Assembly (NCBI RefSeq): GCF_047495875.1
Contig: NC_092475.1
Coordinates: 10,072,501-10,136,500, forward strand
Source: Pithys albifrons albifrons
Lineage: Eukaryota > Chordata > Aves > Passeriformes > Thamnophilidae
Direction of reading: 5' to 3'
Length of the DNA: 64,000 nucleotides
A program made the position numbers and the translations under genes. Shown one piece after another: positions 1 through 12,900 of the stretch. Positions within the stretch are counted from its first letter, which is position 1. Every line of letters starts with the position of its first letter. Below the pieces are notes generated by a model, which was not told the origin of the DNA, searched no databases, and saw nothing but the letters and a program-made list of their open reading frames with translations.

Positions 1-861
1 TGTCACCTATTCCTCTGTATTTAAAAACACCGTGTCACATCACATGAAAACAGCACGTTGCTCCTGGAAAAGTTCCATGTGCAGATGTCCCCTTCACCAA
101 AAATTACATTTTCATCCATTCAAATACCTCCCACTTAATTCAATCCTGGGTTAATTTGATCCTTCATTTAACATGATCACAGGACTAAAAGGAAACACAC
201 GGGTCATGAAGTCCAGGCTCCAGCAGGCATCACATCATATAATCCTTTCCATGTGAGCCTCTAACAACCAGTCAGCCCAGGATATTAGAATTCCACATCA
301 ATTAGTTCTACCACACGCAATGGTTAGGGAGTGGGACCATGACTTACACCAGAGGGCTGTGTCCTTGAGGCCAGGGTCATCCCATTCATTCCTATAAGAT
401 CCTAATCATCTGTATCCAAATTCAATTGTCTTTTACTCTGTTCATGCCACAAAATGATCATGAATTTCATCACAGATGATGGAAGCTGCAATTCTTAAGG
501 TTAAAGAAAACAGAGCAAGCCTCAAGGTGACCAGTGATGAGGCAGCTACAATTACATACTCCACTGCTCAGACACTGCTACTCTGAGGCATCAGACACTC
601 TCATTCTGGTGAGTGACCTCAGAGATTCACCACCATAAGGGAGTGAGAATAAGTTCATCCCTATGTCACCTCAGTGAGTAGAATTCAGCAGGTTCACTTT
701 ACTTCCACAGACTGTTCCTTTACTTTGCTGCTGAGGAGCTGCTTTCAAGCAAACCACTAAAACAAAACCACCTCCTCAGCCCTTCAGTCCCCAGAGGAAT
801 GCCACAATACCCCGAGATGTTTATATCGCTTCCTAGAAAGTAGAAACACAGATTAACTCAC
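1..861 (-). other. TOP1: TOP1 intron 9 (partial)
   Basis: 5' part of the intron after exon 9, starting with donor GTGAGT. I see no coding sequence, repeat or structured element here, and the acceptor lies beyond base 1. Confidence 0.85.
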
Positions 862-977
862 CATCATAATAAAACTTGACATTTTCAGGCAGAGGTTCAT
901 ATGGTGGAGCAAATACAGGACCTTTGTGCTCTAGGAACTTCCATTTAATGCCTTCAGGGTAACGCTCTTCTTCCCAC
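862..977 (-). CDS. TOP1: TOP1 coding exon 9 (start of core domain)
   Basis: 116 nt encoding [34 protein letters not shown] and KFYYD plus the first base of a Gly codon. This is the start of core subdomains I/II, which form the upper clamp around DNA, and it is nearly identical to other vertebrate TOP1 proteins. The acceptor is TTGAAG and the donor GTGAGT. The next exon, expected to begin KVMKLSPKAEE, was not seen in bases 1-861 and must lie outside the window. Confidence 0.97.
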
Positions 978-3900
978 CTTCAAGAGAGAAATATGAACCA
1001 ATACAATTTTAAGCTCCTAATCTTCATTTTATTACTGTGTGGATATGAGAGTATGCTACAGAAAATCAGCAGGCAATCACTGCTTTGCTGGGTACAGACC
1101 AAAACCAAATACTCAGTGCAATGTCACCATTTAATTCCTTTTTTTCCCCAAAAAGCACATGTACATGAAGAGAACACCTTAGGTCACAGGTTACCTGATG
1201 ACACCATATTCCTCACCTCACACTTGCTCCTCTTCTCCCAAAATCACACAGCTGAAAATGCTTAGATCTTAAGAAAATGAAGAATTCAGCCCTATAAAGC
1301 AGCTGGGATCATGCCAAATTAGAGTCAGCTGTGATCTAACATCAGGACCAGGATGCCTGCTCAGCAAAGTCAAACAATTGTGGTATATTATGCAGCTGCT
1401 TTCAGATGTGGACAATATGCCATTAAGGGCAGAGATAAAGAAACAGATGTTCATTTATGACCTAAATGAGAACAAAGCTGCTTGGACAAGAAAGACTAAA
1501 ACCTGCTCTGTTATTTTAAATTCACTCCAGTTCTCTGGGTAAGGAAAGCACACTTGAAGAAGAACAGAGCAGCACTGGAAACTGCACATTTGCCTTAAAG
1601 AATCTCTACAAAAACACTTTTCAAATCATTCTTTTGATACCACAACACAGCAAGGTGTGCACCATCAATCCCACATTCCAACTGAACAGGGTCAGCAACT
1701 CACCTGCAGAGAAAAGGGTCCCACAAGGCCAGTATCCTCCCTCCAGCTCCCAGTTCCCAAGCCACTGACTCCACACTCCTCCCCTCCCTGCTCCTTTCAT
1801 GATTACCCCATTATTGCTACATGCTGCTGGCATAGGATTGCCTGCTGGGAAAGTTTATTTCACCTTAGTGATCAACCAACTGGAAGAACATTAACCTGCA
1901 CAGCTTTCAGTCTCTGAATTGCCCAGACAACTTTGTTGAGCAGCCATGACAATAAAAAAAAAGAGTTTAAGCTTCCATCTAATGTCAGCCCTATGAAGCA
2001 GCAGTCCCATTTCAGGTGCCACAGCAGCTGAGGAAGGATGTGCAGGTACCACCTGCCTCTCAGGAGCTGTGATGCACAAATACAGATTGCTTCATCCCTA
2101 CTGAGATAAAAGTCACTGCACAGAAGATAAACACTGTACAGAGACAAGAGTTTCTGTCAGAAGACACTCAAAATGCTTCACTGGTGTCTGTGCATCAATA
2201 ATTTAGGAACAGCAATTGTATGGCACACAGCAGTTGGTTATAGTTAGAAAGGTACCATTTTTGGCCACAGCACTGGACCTGACTTTTTCTAGAAGCACAG
2301 CAATATCTTTAACAGCAAAGTGCCCAGTTCCAGCTATCAGCACTGAACTGCATTTTAGAGTTCAGACCCTGGCTGGGAAGAAGGCTTGAGTAAACTATGC
2401 TGATATATGAAAGCAATATTGACACAGATTCTAAATATTTACATTCTTAATGATTGTTATGTTGAGTTTTTTTATACTTTTTTAATGAATTAGAAGGTAC
2501 CAATCTAAACATTTTGTCAAACAAAGGCCTAGGTTCTTCCACTCAGAAGCTCCTTTAAGCAAAATACATCTAAACCATTTGCCTTTACTCCCAGTCAGAA
2601 TAAGCTTATTCCAGTGAGAACAAAATAAGGGGATCATTTACAGTAGTTACCACCTTTCAGGACAAGTTTGTCATTCTTGCTTTTTAAAATTTATTCCTCT
2701 GGTATTTACTTGATGAGAAATTCTGTACCTCTATCCTTTCCTGTTCTTTTATGAAGGACACATGCAAAAGGAGTACTAGAAAGGCAGCAGTTTGAACAGA
2801 CAGCTGAAGCACACTGTGCCTTTTGAGAAGTCTACAAATGGGATACATAGGGTGGTTTCTAAGTCCAAAACAACCAGAAAGTGCACCACAAAAAGATCAC
2901 AAACCATTTCCAATCCTAACTCAACCTTCCTAAACCTCATACATAACCATGGGACAAAAGGTCAAAGTGAACCTCTCGAGTTTAGCCAATTTTTCATCTT
3001 TCTTTGGTTTCAAACAAAAAAAGCATTACAGGACCACTGCCCATGGCAGGTTCTGGTTCTGAAGCAACATTGCACAAATGATTTTGTGGGAGCAAGGAGA
3101 ATGCTGCCTCTTAGAAAAGCTGCCTTACTGCTGTTAATTTCAGCAACAACTGTGCTAATCACTCACACAGGTTCCTTGATTAAATTCCATATCAAACCTG
3201 TCTAAGAATGCCAGGGTGGCTCAGCAAGGTAGAGCTGGGGATGATTGTTCAAGTGGAATGAAGAGAGACGATTCTTAGGAAAAAAACCAGAATACACCTC
3301 AGGGATATGTTATTTCAAGGAAATGAACTTGCTGTTACTCAAGGTGGGAGAAGTGCTCATAAGGTGCACTTCTGGATCACATATTCTTCACACGCTGACG
3401 GGGTGTGAAAATGACCTCTGAAAGAGCTCCCACATGGTGATGAATGAGGGAAAGGCCTTGGGCATGTCTTGCATCAAGTATTCACAGAAGAGAGGACGAA
3501 AATGCTCAAGGCAGCAAGCTCTTGAGGAAACAGCCAAAAAAAGGTATCAGACGTTCAGAAAATTGACTCAGATGGAACATAAAAGGCCCTTAAGAGACAC
3601 AACTGAAGTGCAGATGAAACCCTGTCCAGCAAAGACACACTATACAGAGCTGCAGATGGATGGCAGGAGCATCAGCAGAAGGATGCAGCTACATAGTGCC
3701 AAATTTTGCAAAACATGCTTTCCAAGGCAGTTTTCCTCAGCAGAAAGCACAAACTGCAGAGCATAACACAGCTCCCGGGCAGGTGAGGGGAGAACAGCAC
3801 AGCTTTCCAGTAAAGGTCTGCTGCTCAAGGATACAGATACAATAAAACAGAGCTGTGGTAACAGAAATATTAAGTTAGACAGAACCAGCAAGGGCAGCTG

Positions 3901-6900
3901 AGACAAAGCCAAAAAGACAACAGATCATTAAGGCTTGCAGAGACCTTCTGTAGCTTCCTATTGCTTCATGTTCCTATTGTTTGTTAAATGTTAAAGCACG
4001 TTAAAAATATGCTGTCAAAGGGACTGAGAAAAAAGCAGATTGCTCAGGATAAAAAACAAACCGGGCAGTTTTGGGGAAGGAACTTGAAACCCGAATTTCT
4101 AAGGGAGCATACAAGTATAAAAAAGATCCAAGTGCTGATGTTCTGAAGAAGCTTGACAATCAAAGAGAAATATGCAAAGACTATAAACACCACAAGAGTT
4201 TTTCTTTTTAAAAGATGAATTGATAAGAGTGACAATAAAGGGGTAAAAGACTGAACCTGAAAGGATTGAAGATTGCAAAGATGTTTCCCAACACTATAGA
4301 TCTATTAAAAATAGCCAGATGATCTGAGAAAAGAAAATGCTCATGGAAACATTATCCCTGAAAGGTCATACAAATACAATACAGGAGTGCAGAAAACACA
4401 TATGCTTTTGGAACTACATGTGCATTAAACTGAAGGAAGTACTGTGGCTGAAACTTCAAAACACACAAGTAATAGCTCCTCAAATCAAGCAGTAATAGCT
4501 TCAATTACTACAGAGAATTTTAAAAAGTCCAGCAGGTTTCTTACAGAGAGCACTAGTGATGCAGCACAGGTCTGTTTTCCAAATGAACCACAAAGTTCAG
4601 ATTTATTTAAAAAAAGGTTCTAAAAAAATTAAGAGTGGGTGGAAGCACAACTTCAGTAATGTTACTTTAGGATCCTGGGCAAAACTGGAAGTGTTTTCCA
4701 TTTAAAACTTATTTTCAGAATTCATTTGCCAAACAGCCTGAGCTTAACTGGTCACTTGACCAAATTTCATTTTTGTGCCAGAGGCAGGAACAGTTTTGAG
4801 GCACAGTTGACACCCAGCTAGAATGAAAAGGTGGACACTCTCTCATGCTGGATCTCTATATAACACAGATAAATTCTACTAGAGTACTAATTAATACATC
4901 AGCACCTATTAATACATTCCAGCTGACACCCCCAAGCCTACAAGGTTTTATACTGCTCTGAAGTGTCTCAGCACGGAGTAGGTTATGGGCACAAGAATAT
5001 TGGTATCTGATCATTATAGGGAGCTTCTATATGACACAGATAGGGAAAAAACCCCATGAACAACCCCACAAAAAACTTTTTTCCGCTTTTAGGGACATCA
5101 AAAAAGGTACTTCACTTCTGCTTCAGAGGATGAACATTGTGAATGAGATATTTATTTGGAGCTTAACAGAAAGTAAGCCAATTATTCAGAACAAATCCTC
5201 ATGAATCAACAGAAGAGAAAGCCAGATGTGCTTACTCAGCCAGCATGGGAGGTACAGGGAAGTGCAGGTGCAAAGGGGAGCCTACAGCACTGACATATAG
5301 TTACCATTTCCATTTTTGCTCCTCTTCTTTTTTCGGCTTCTTTCTCTTGTCTGCTTCAGGGATTTTCTTATCTTTGCTTTTAGCTTTCTTTGCTTTGCTG
5401 TCCTGCAAATCAGTAAGAATCTGTTAGTACAAGCTACTATCTTTTCCCTGCTCCCTGAAAAGATTTCTTAAAACCAGAAGACTGTCTCTTGGGCTACATA
5501 AGAACTAAATTCCTGTGGCTTCACTGCATAAATGTGCTCTTAGATTAGCCCATTAAGTCAGTCTGCTAATGGTTCCTCTTCAGTTTTAAGCCAAATTCTT
5601 TTACTTTACACTTGGGACATGCTAAGTGCACACAACCAGTTATTCTGTCTCACCTGAAAAGGGGCAAGTCTGGGCCATGGTAACACAACTGCTCAGCTAC
5701 AGAACCTCCCCCTGCACTGGTGTGTCTGGTCTGGCAAATGCCACAGAACACAAACACCACTGTGAGGTGACTTCTGGGATTATACTGGTGTATGCTCAGA
5801 GTAGAGACACCTCCTTTGAAGGAAAGGTGCCAGGAGCTGCCTCCAACATGGGTCTCACAGGGGTGTCTGCTAGGTGTGGAATGCAGTTTGCATGTCTCAC
5901 ATGATGGCTAATCTGTCTTTTTCAAGTCCCTCTCCAAAGAAATTTGCACCCTAGGTTCCATCTAAAATCTTTATGCATCCTTCTAATCTCTGTTTCATCT
6001 CCTCTGCCTCTGAACTGTGCCACATCTGTATGTGCAATCACCACGTTGGTAGGGAGGCTCCTCTGCCCTCTGACAGCTCCTTACCAGAAGTACTGTGGAT
6101 TGCCTGGAATAGGCTGGAAATTCATGACCTGGAGGCATCTTCTCCATCCATTGTTTCAGGAGTAAGAAACAGTTTCCCTGACTTTTTGTACAGGACAGCT
6201 CAGGTTAAGTTCATCTGCACCTTAGGTGGGGATCTACTACATGCAGCTGTCCCAGACAAAATCAGATTTATCCTGATCTGTAGAATTCTACACAAATCAT
6301 AAACTCATCTTTCATATTACCTCTTCTTCCTCTTGTTTCCTTTTCTTTGCTTTCTTGATGTCTTCTGTTTTGATTTTCTTGGGTTTGTAGTCAGCACTAA
6401 GAACAAAAACACTTGCTGACAAAAGCCATCAATTTTCCAGTAAAAATAATAAAGAGAAGTCACACATACACAAAGTTTGTGTGCAAAGGTTTGCAGTATT
6501 TCTGGCATGTTAAATTTCTAAAGAAGACTCAGTAATCCCCATTCAGCACAACAGCCTAAAAAACCTAAAATCCATAAGCTTTTGCTGTCATTTCCTCTCC
6601 ATAAGTTTCAGACTGCTGAAGCAAACACCTTCTGCGATGAAGAACCAATTCAAAAGCATTAGCAGGCACCCAGTGATTGCATGGGATGGGATAAATGGGT
6701 AACACCTTAATGGCATGTTCTATCCCAGCTCCTTTTCATCATCAGTCTGGGATCTGCCCACAAGGCTCACTTGTGGCATCCCCCATGAGTTCAAACAACA
6801 GCAAAATTGACTACTGGCAAATTACATAATAACAGAATCACAACCTAATTTTAATTAGATTGGAAAAGACTTCTGAGATCATCAAATCCAACAATGATTG

Positions 6901-9900
6901 AACCAGACCACGGCACTGAGTACCATGTCCTGTCTTTCCTTAAACAACTCCAGGGACCGTGACTCCACCACCTCTCTGGACAGCCCCTTCCAATGACTAA
7001 TCCCCCTTTCTGTGAAGAAATTTCCCGATGTCCAACCTACACTTTCCCTGGCACAGCTTAATACTATGTCTTCTCATCCAGTCACTTGTTGCCTGGGAGC
7101 AGAGCCCGACCCCCACCTGGCTACAACCTCCTGTCAGAGACTTGTAGGGAGTGAGAAGGTCCCCGCTGAGCCTCCTCTTCTCCAGCTAAACAACTCCAGC
7201 TCCCTCAGCTGCTCCTCACAGGACTTGTGCTCCAGACCCTTCACCAGCTCCACTGCCCTTCTCTGGACATGCTCCAGCACCTCAATGTCATTTGTGAACT
7301 GAGCGTCAGGCTGACAGGCCTGTAGTTACCCAGGACTGATGATAAATGATGGAGAGGGGCTTGGAGACCTCTTTCACCAGCTCCCTCAGCACCCTTGGAT
7401 GAATCCCATCCAGTCCCACAGATTTGTGAGCATCTAAGTGGCTCAGCTGGTCACTATGTCTGCCTTAACTACAGGGCGCCCATTCTGCTCCCTGTCCATG
7501 TCCTCCAATGAGGGGGTCAGTTCTCCTGAGGATACCTTGTCTTACCGCTAAAGACTTAAGCAAAGAAGGTGTTAAGTACCTCAGCCTTTCCTCTTTCTTG
7601 GTGACTATATTCCCCCTCATATCCAATAAAGAATGGAGGTTTTCCTTGGCCCTCCTTTTGTTATTAATGTATTTATGAAAACACTTATCCTTTACAGAAG
7701 TAACCACATTAAGTTCTAACTGAGCTTTTATCTCTCTCATTTTCTCTCTATATGACCTTATGACAGCCTTTAGCATGTCCTTAATCCACTTCCTGAATGG
7801 CCTGACTCTTTTTCCAAAGGTGATACATCCTCTTTTTTCCCCAAGTTCTTGCAAATCTCCTGCCCAGACAGCCCAGTGATCATCCCCACTGGCTCATCTT
7901 TAGGCACAGGCTGCTCCTGAGCCTTCAAAATTTCTTTCTTAAATGCCCAGTCTTCTTGGGACCTTTGTTTTTAAGGGCTGTTTCCCAAGATACTGTCTAA
8001 ATCAGCCTCCTGAACAGGCCAAAGTCCACCTTCCAGAAATCCAGGTTCTGTTGAGGCCCCTCCTTCAAGTATAGAAAACTCCATCATATCGTGGCCCCTG
8101 TGCCCAAGGTGGCTCCGATCACCCCATCTCCAACCTGCCCTTCTCTGTAATCAGCAGGTCTAGCAGGGCCTCACCTCTGGTAGGCTTTCTTACCAGCTGC
8201 AACAAGAAGTTCTCTTCCACACACTCCAGAAACCTCCTAGCCTGGCTCCTCTCTGCTGTGTTGAGTTTCCAGCAGATATCCAGCAGCCCAAAGTCTCCCA
8301 CAAGAGCTGGTGACCATGAAACATCAGCCAGCTGCTTATAGAGTAGTTCATCCATTTCTTCATCCTGGTTGAGTGGTCTACAACAGACTCCCACCAGGAT
8401 ATCTGCCTTACCAGCCTTCCCCCTGATTCTCACCCATAGGCACTTGACCTTATTGTCACTGTGCTCGAGCCCTGTACAGCCAAAACACTCCTCAATGCAC
8501 AGAGCCACCCCAATTCTTCATCTTTCCATTGCAGATAAGAGATGGGAGGACACACAAACCTAACAGAAGGCAGCAAATGATTACACAAAAGAGAAGATCC
8601 CACCCATCTCTCTTGGAGACTGAGACACACTGCATAGGGACAGAATGCCACCATGGTTAAAACCTTCCCACCCTTTTAACTCCTGACTGCTAATAAGGTC
8701 AAACTACCTGAAGAGCTGGATGGACAGTGATAGATCACAGCAAGATCTAATTGGGCTTGTACATTACTGGGGAGATTCCTGCATCAGGCAAACGTCATGT
8801 GTGCTTTTCTTTTGAGTTAGAGACAACACCACTCAGCATAACCCACGACATATTCAGACTCCAGGCGAACCATGCTAAGCAGTGCAGGCAAACCTCCCCC
8901 TGCCTCCAAACAGGCTGACAGTGCATTTTCTGCCTCCTGTGCAGTCATTTCCTCGCCCAGCAGAAACCACTGAAGCCACTTACCCACATGGATACCTCAC
9001 TTGCTCACGTTTCTGTTTTACAATCTTCATTGTTATCTTTATCTGCCTTCTGGGTTTTTTCTTTTTTATTTACTAGTTCTGAAACATTTCCCAGCACCAT
9101 CTGCAGAAGCATTTTGCCTTGCACACCACGAATACTATCCTTGCCCCACTCAGAGAACTTCTAACAGCATAAGGAGTGTGGTCTCAGACCTCCAGTCAGC
9201 CATCTGAACAACTTTGTGTTGATGACCTGAAATCCCACCTGCTCCCTCAATGTTCTCTTATTAAAGCTAAAGGCAAACATCCAAGTCACCAGCACCCATG
9301 ACACTTACTCATCATCTTCTCGAGGTCTCTTCAGGGGTTTGGAGTCCTCTTTTGGAGACACATAAAACCCATCATCATCTGGTTCATCTTTAATGCGTGG
9401 TGGACTACAGAAAGAAGCAAAAAAACATGGTTCTAACTTCAAAGAGGATCTTTCTTGGAAACCATCAACAACTCAGTTTTAAGAAATAAGCATCTGCAAA
9501 ACAGGCATGTCTTCCATGGAATGTGCTACCATCCTAAGACCTCAAAAACATGAGGTGTGTCATTCTCTGAACACTCAGACAGTGTAAAGAGAGTCATTCA
9601 ATGTCTATATATTTGCCATTTCTCAAGGAACATCAAGATCAATTTCCAGAGCTAAGAGTTCACATTGTTTCTTTGAGGCAGTAAAAACAACTGTGGCTTC
9701 CAGTACTTTCAGATATACTTCAAACTGAAATGCTTGTGTGCAGTCAAATACAGGACGTTACTTAGTTTCAACTCGGTATCTTTACTGAGCCTTCTAAGAG
9801 AGAGAAAAATATTACCAACTAAACAAAGATTTGAAAGCTACTCCCTAGAATATTCTGCCAACTAAACACTGAGGCATGTGAAAAGCAGAAAAGGAAACAA

Positions 9901-12900
9901 AGATTTGGCAAAGTTAAATGGATCAGTCTCTTTTTACTGTCCAAACTGCAGGAAGCAAACAATCCTGTCCCTTTCAACAGACCACAAACTTAGGCTCAAT
10001 GTTTTCAGCCACAATGCCTCAAGACATTAGTAAAATAAGAAAAAAAAATAGAGTATGAGTGCAAGAGAGGCTATTCCTTTAAACAAACTCATTATTTCTA
10101 AATTTCACAGAAGGATTTCACTGATCTTCATAAAGAAAAAGATGTCTCAAAGAGTCCAAAATTACATTTTGAAGCACTTAGTGCCATCTTGGGCCTCTTT
10201 ATTCATGTTCCATCAGCAATTTCTATATCAAATTGACTCAGCTTCCACGTCAACACGCAGATTGTGCAATTGGATGGAGTGGGAGAGAAAAAAAGCAGCT
10301 TTCAGCTTCGTAGGCCTCAGTCAGCCAGAGACATTCTGGAGTTTCATGTTAGCTGGCAATGTGTCCATGAAGCAGAACAAGGCAGTTTGCTCCTTCACAG
10401 CTCTAAAGCCACTGCAGTGCTGGAAGATGCAGCTCAGGGGAGACAAACACACACTGCTCTCAGAAACCATTTCTGCTGCATTGCCTATAATTAACTAAGA
10501 CACAAGTCTGCAGCATGTAGACAGTTGCAAAACATCTATGGAAAAAGAGGTGTATGTCCCATTTAACGTATTCTCCCTTCCAGGCAGAACCGTGCAACTA
10601 CTGTGTGTGAAGCTGCCAGGAATTTTATCTGTTCTATTTTAATACTGAAATATTTCGCAACATTTTGTAACAGGGGGAATAAAGTTCTATGAAAGGAAAG
10701 GAGCTGCATGACCTGTCTGAACCTTGACTTGCATTGTTTCCAAGACTGTAACATTGTTCACCACACCAAGTTTTAAGGAAGAAAATCAAACCCATCTGAC
10801 TGAGGACATTTTTCTCTGGAGAACTTGTAAAAGAACCATTTCGGCAGGAAAAAAAGGAAATAAATACTTTACTCTTAGCCAGCATTTGGCCCTGAAGAAG
10901 GCACAATTGTGATGGCTCCTCCTGGCTCTTCTCAAACACATGAAAAATTACTCTTGGACCTAAAGAGGGTCCAGTTACCTTGATAAGGGAACATCCAATG
11001 TCCCCGATGACAGTGGCACATCATGCAATTCTGCTGAACAGCAGAGGCTAGAAAGCCATTAACTGTCTGCTACACCATGAAACACCTAAATATCATCACA
11101 TGCTAGTTCCAGAGTATCCCCCAAAGGGCCTGGAGATGGCGCCTCTTCCCTGCACCAAGCCCAGCTCCTGCGTTTGGATTTTTAAACAGGAGCAGGGAAA
11201 CGAAACAGATGGAGGAACTCGTGTCAAAAGGGCACATTCAAAATGCAAAGAATAACTAACAGGCTTGGACCAGACAAGTGTCTTCTCCCAGCCTCTCTAC
11301 ATCCAGGGAACATGCTAAGACTGGAAAGAGTTTGTGTTGAATTTTTTAACTGATTCATAAAACTGGACACAGAACTGAAAGCTTTTCCTGACTAGCAGAT
11401 ATGGATGTCTCCATCCACCACCCCAATGACCTCCAATAAAAGTCAGTGGACTGGATTTAGCACCTTCAAAATAACCAATGACAGAATTTAAACAAGCCAC
11501 AAAGGTCTTAGTCAACTATTAAGAAAAAGGTACTTTTCTATCTTTTACTTACCTCAGGTTTTTACTAGAATTACTTAATAATGACTGATAGAACACTGAA
11601 CTCCAGGAGACTGCTGCTAGCAGGAATTAAATACTAGAGTAGGACACCTGTGCATTTCCTGAGGTAATTCTGATTTTACATATGCATCGTCCTTACTCAT
11701 CACTCCTCTGCAAAGGCTTTACAAGGCACTTGTGCAGCAGAGAGGCAATCTGGACTGGCTTTACTAGGCCCTGTCTCCAGCAGACTGCCTGCAGGGTTTA
11801 AGTCCAAATTTACCAGAAATTCTTTCAAATCCAGCTACCAATATCCCCATAATAGCTGAGTCTGATGGTCTTGGCAGAATTCAACCCCTTAATACTCAGA
11901 CAAACCCAGGATGTGCAGGCAGACACCAGGTATCCCACATCTCCCACCTCCAGTTATTGGGTGAGTAGATCTACCAAGTCACATAATTGAGAAGAACACA
12001 CTTTCTGAAGGGATTAAAAGTGTTCAATTTTTTTCCCAAGACGAAGAGAGAGGAGTCAAACACTGAGCACTAAGAAAAGGCAAACTGCAGCTTTTTTCAG
12101 ATCATGGACCTAATTTCTTACCTGGAGAAACCATTTTCCTTTTCCTTCTTTATTTTCACATCACCAGCAGCTTTCATCTGAAAAACATAAATAGTAGGAG
12201 CTGATTAGCATTGCCCAGAACACTTCATGTTTTTCCAGCATACAACACAGGCAGGGTATTTAATGTGCAGAAAGAACCAAGGGGCACTGTGATTGTATTC
12301 ATCCCCTGTAGCCCTTTGTGACCTACAAGGACAGACAAAGAATGCAACATTTTCTGCAAGTTTTAGTCAATCCAGTACTTTATGGCCCTCCAGTTTCTTC
12401 AGCAGATTGGAGTTAAGTATATAAGTTTGTTCTTGCGTGGACTGAATGTAATCTAACAGATTTTTCTCCCTTGTCTCTGAACCCAAGATTGACGAAGTGG
12501 AAAAGCAACGGGGGAAAAAATGTGGAGCCAGTGGACACAGTTCAACTGTGGAACTGTTTCCATTCACAATACCTGAAGATAAAGCCCTGACGAGTCTGTA
12601 TCTAGCACTCCACAAAACCAGGGTCTGGGTTAGTTTTGGGATAATTCTCTCCAGGTTGATAAAAACTAGGAAGTATAAGCTACACCTAACCCACCGAGTT
12701 TGTACCACTCAGCAGCCTAAAGCAGACCCATCCTCTTGTCTCTCCCACAGGAGACACCCACCTTCTCTTCCTTTCTCTTCTCCTTGTCTTTATCTTTGTG
12801 TTTGTCTTTGTGTTTCTCTGAGCTGCCATCTTTGTGTTTGGTTTTCTCCTTGTCTTTGTGTTTCTTTTCCGAGGAATCTTTGTGCTCACTGCAAGACAAG

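Noticed and set aside
7465..8508. Minus-strand frames that look like a coding gene (129 codons each)
   Set aside because: They are remnants of CR1 ORF2 (endonuclease and pre-polymerase segments) with frameshifts and deletions, not a host gene.
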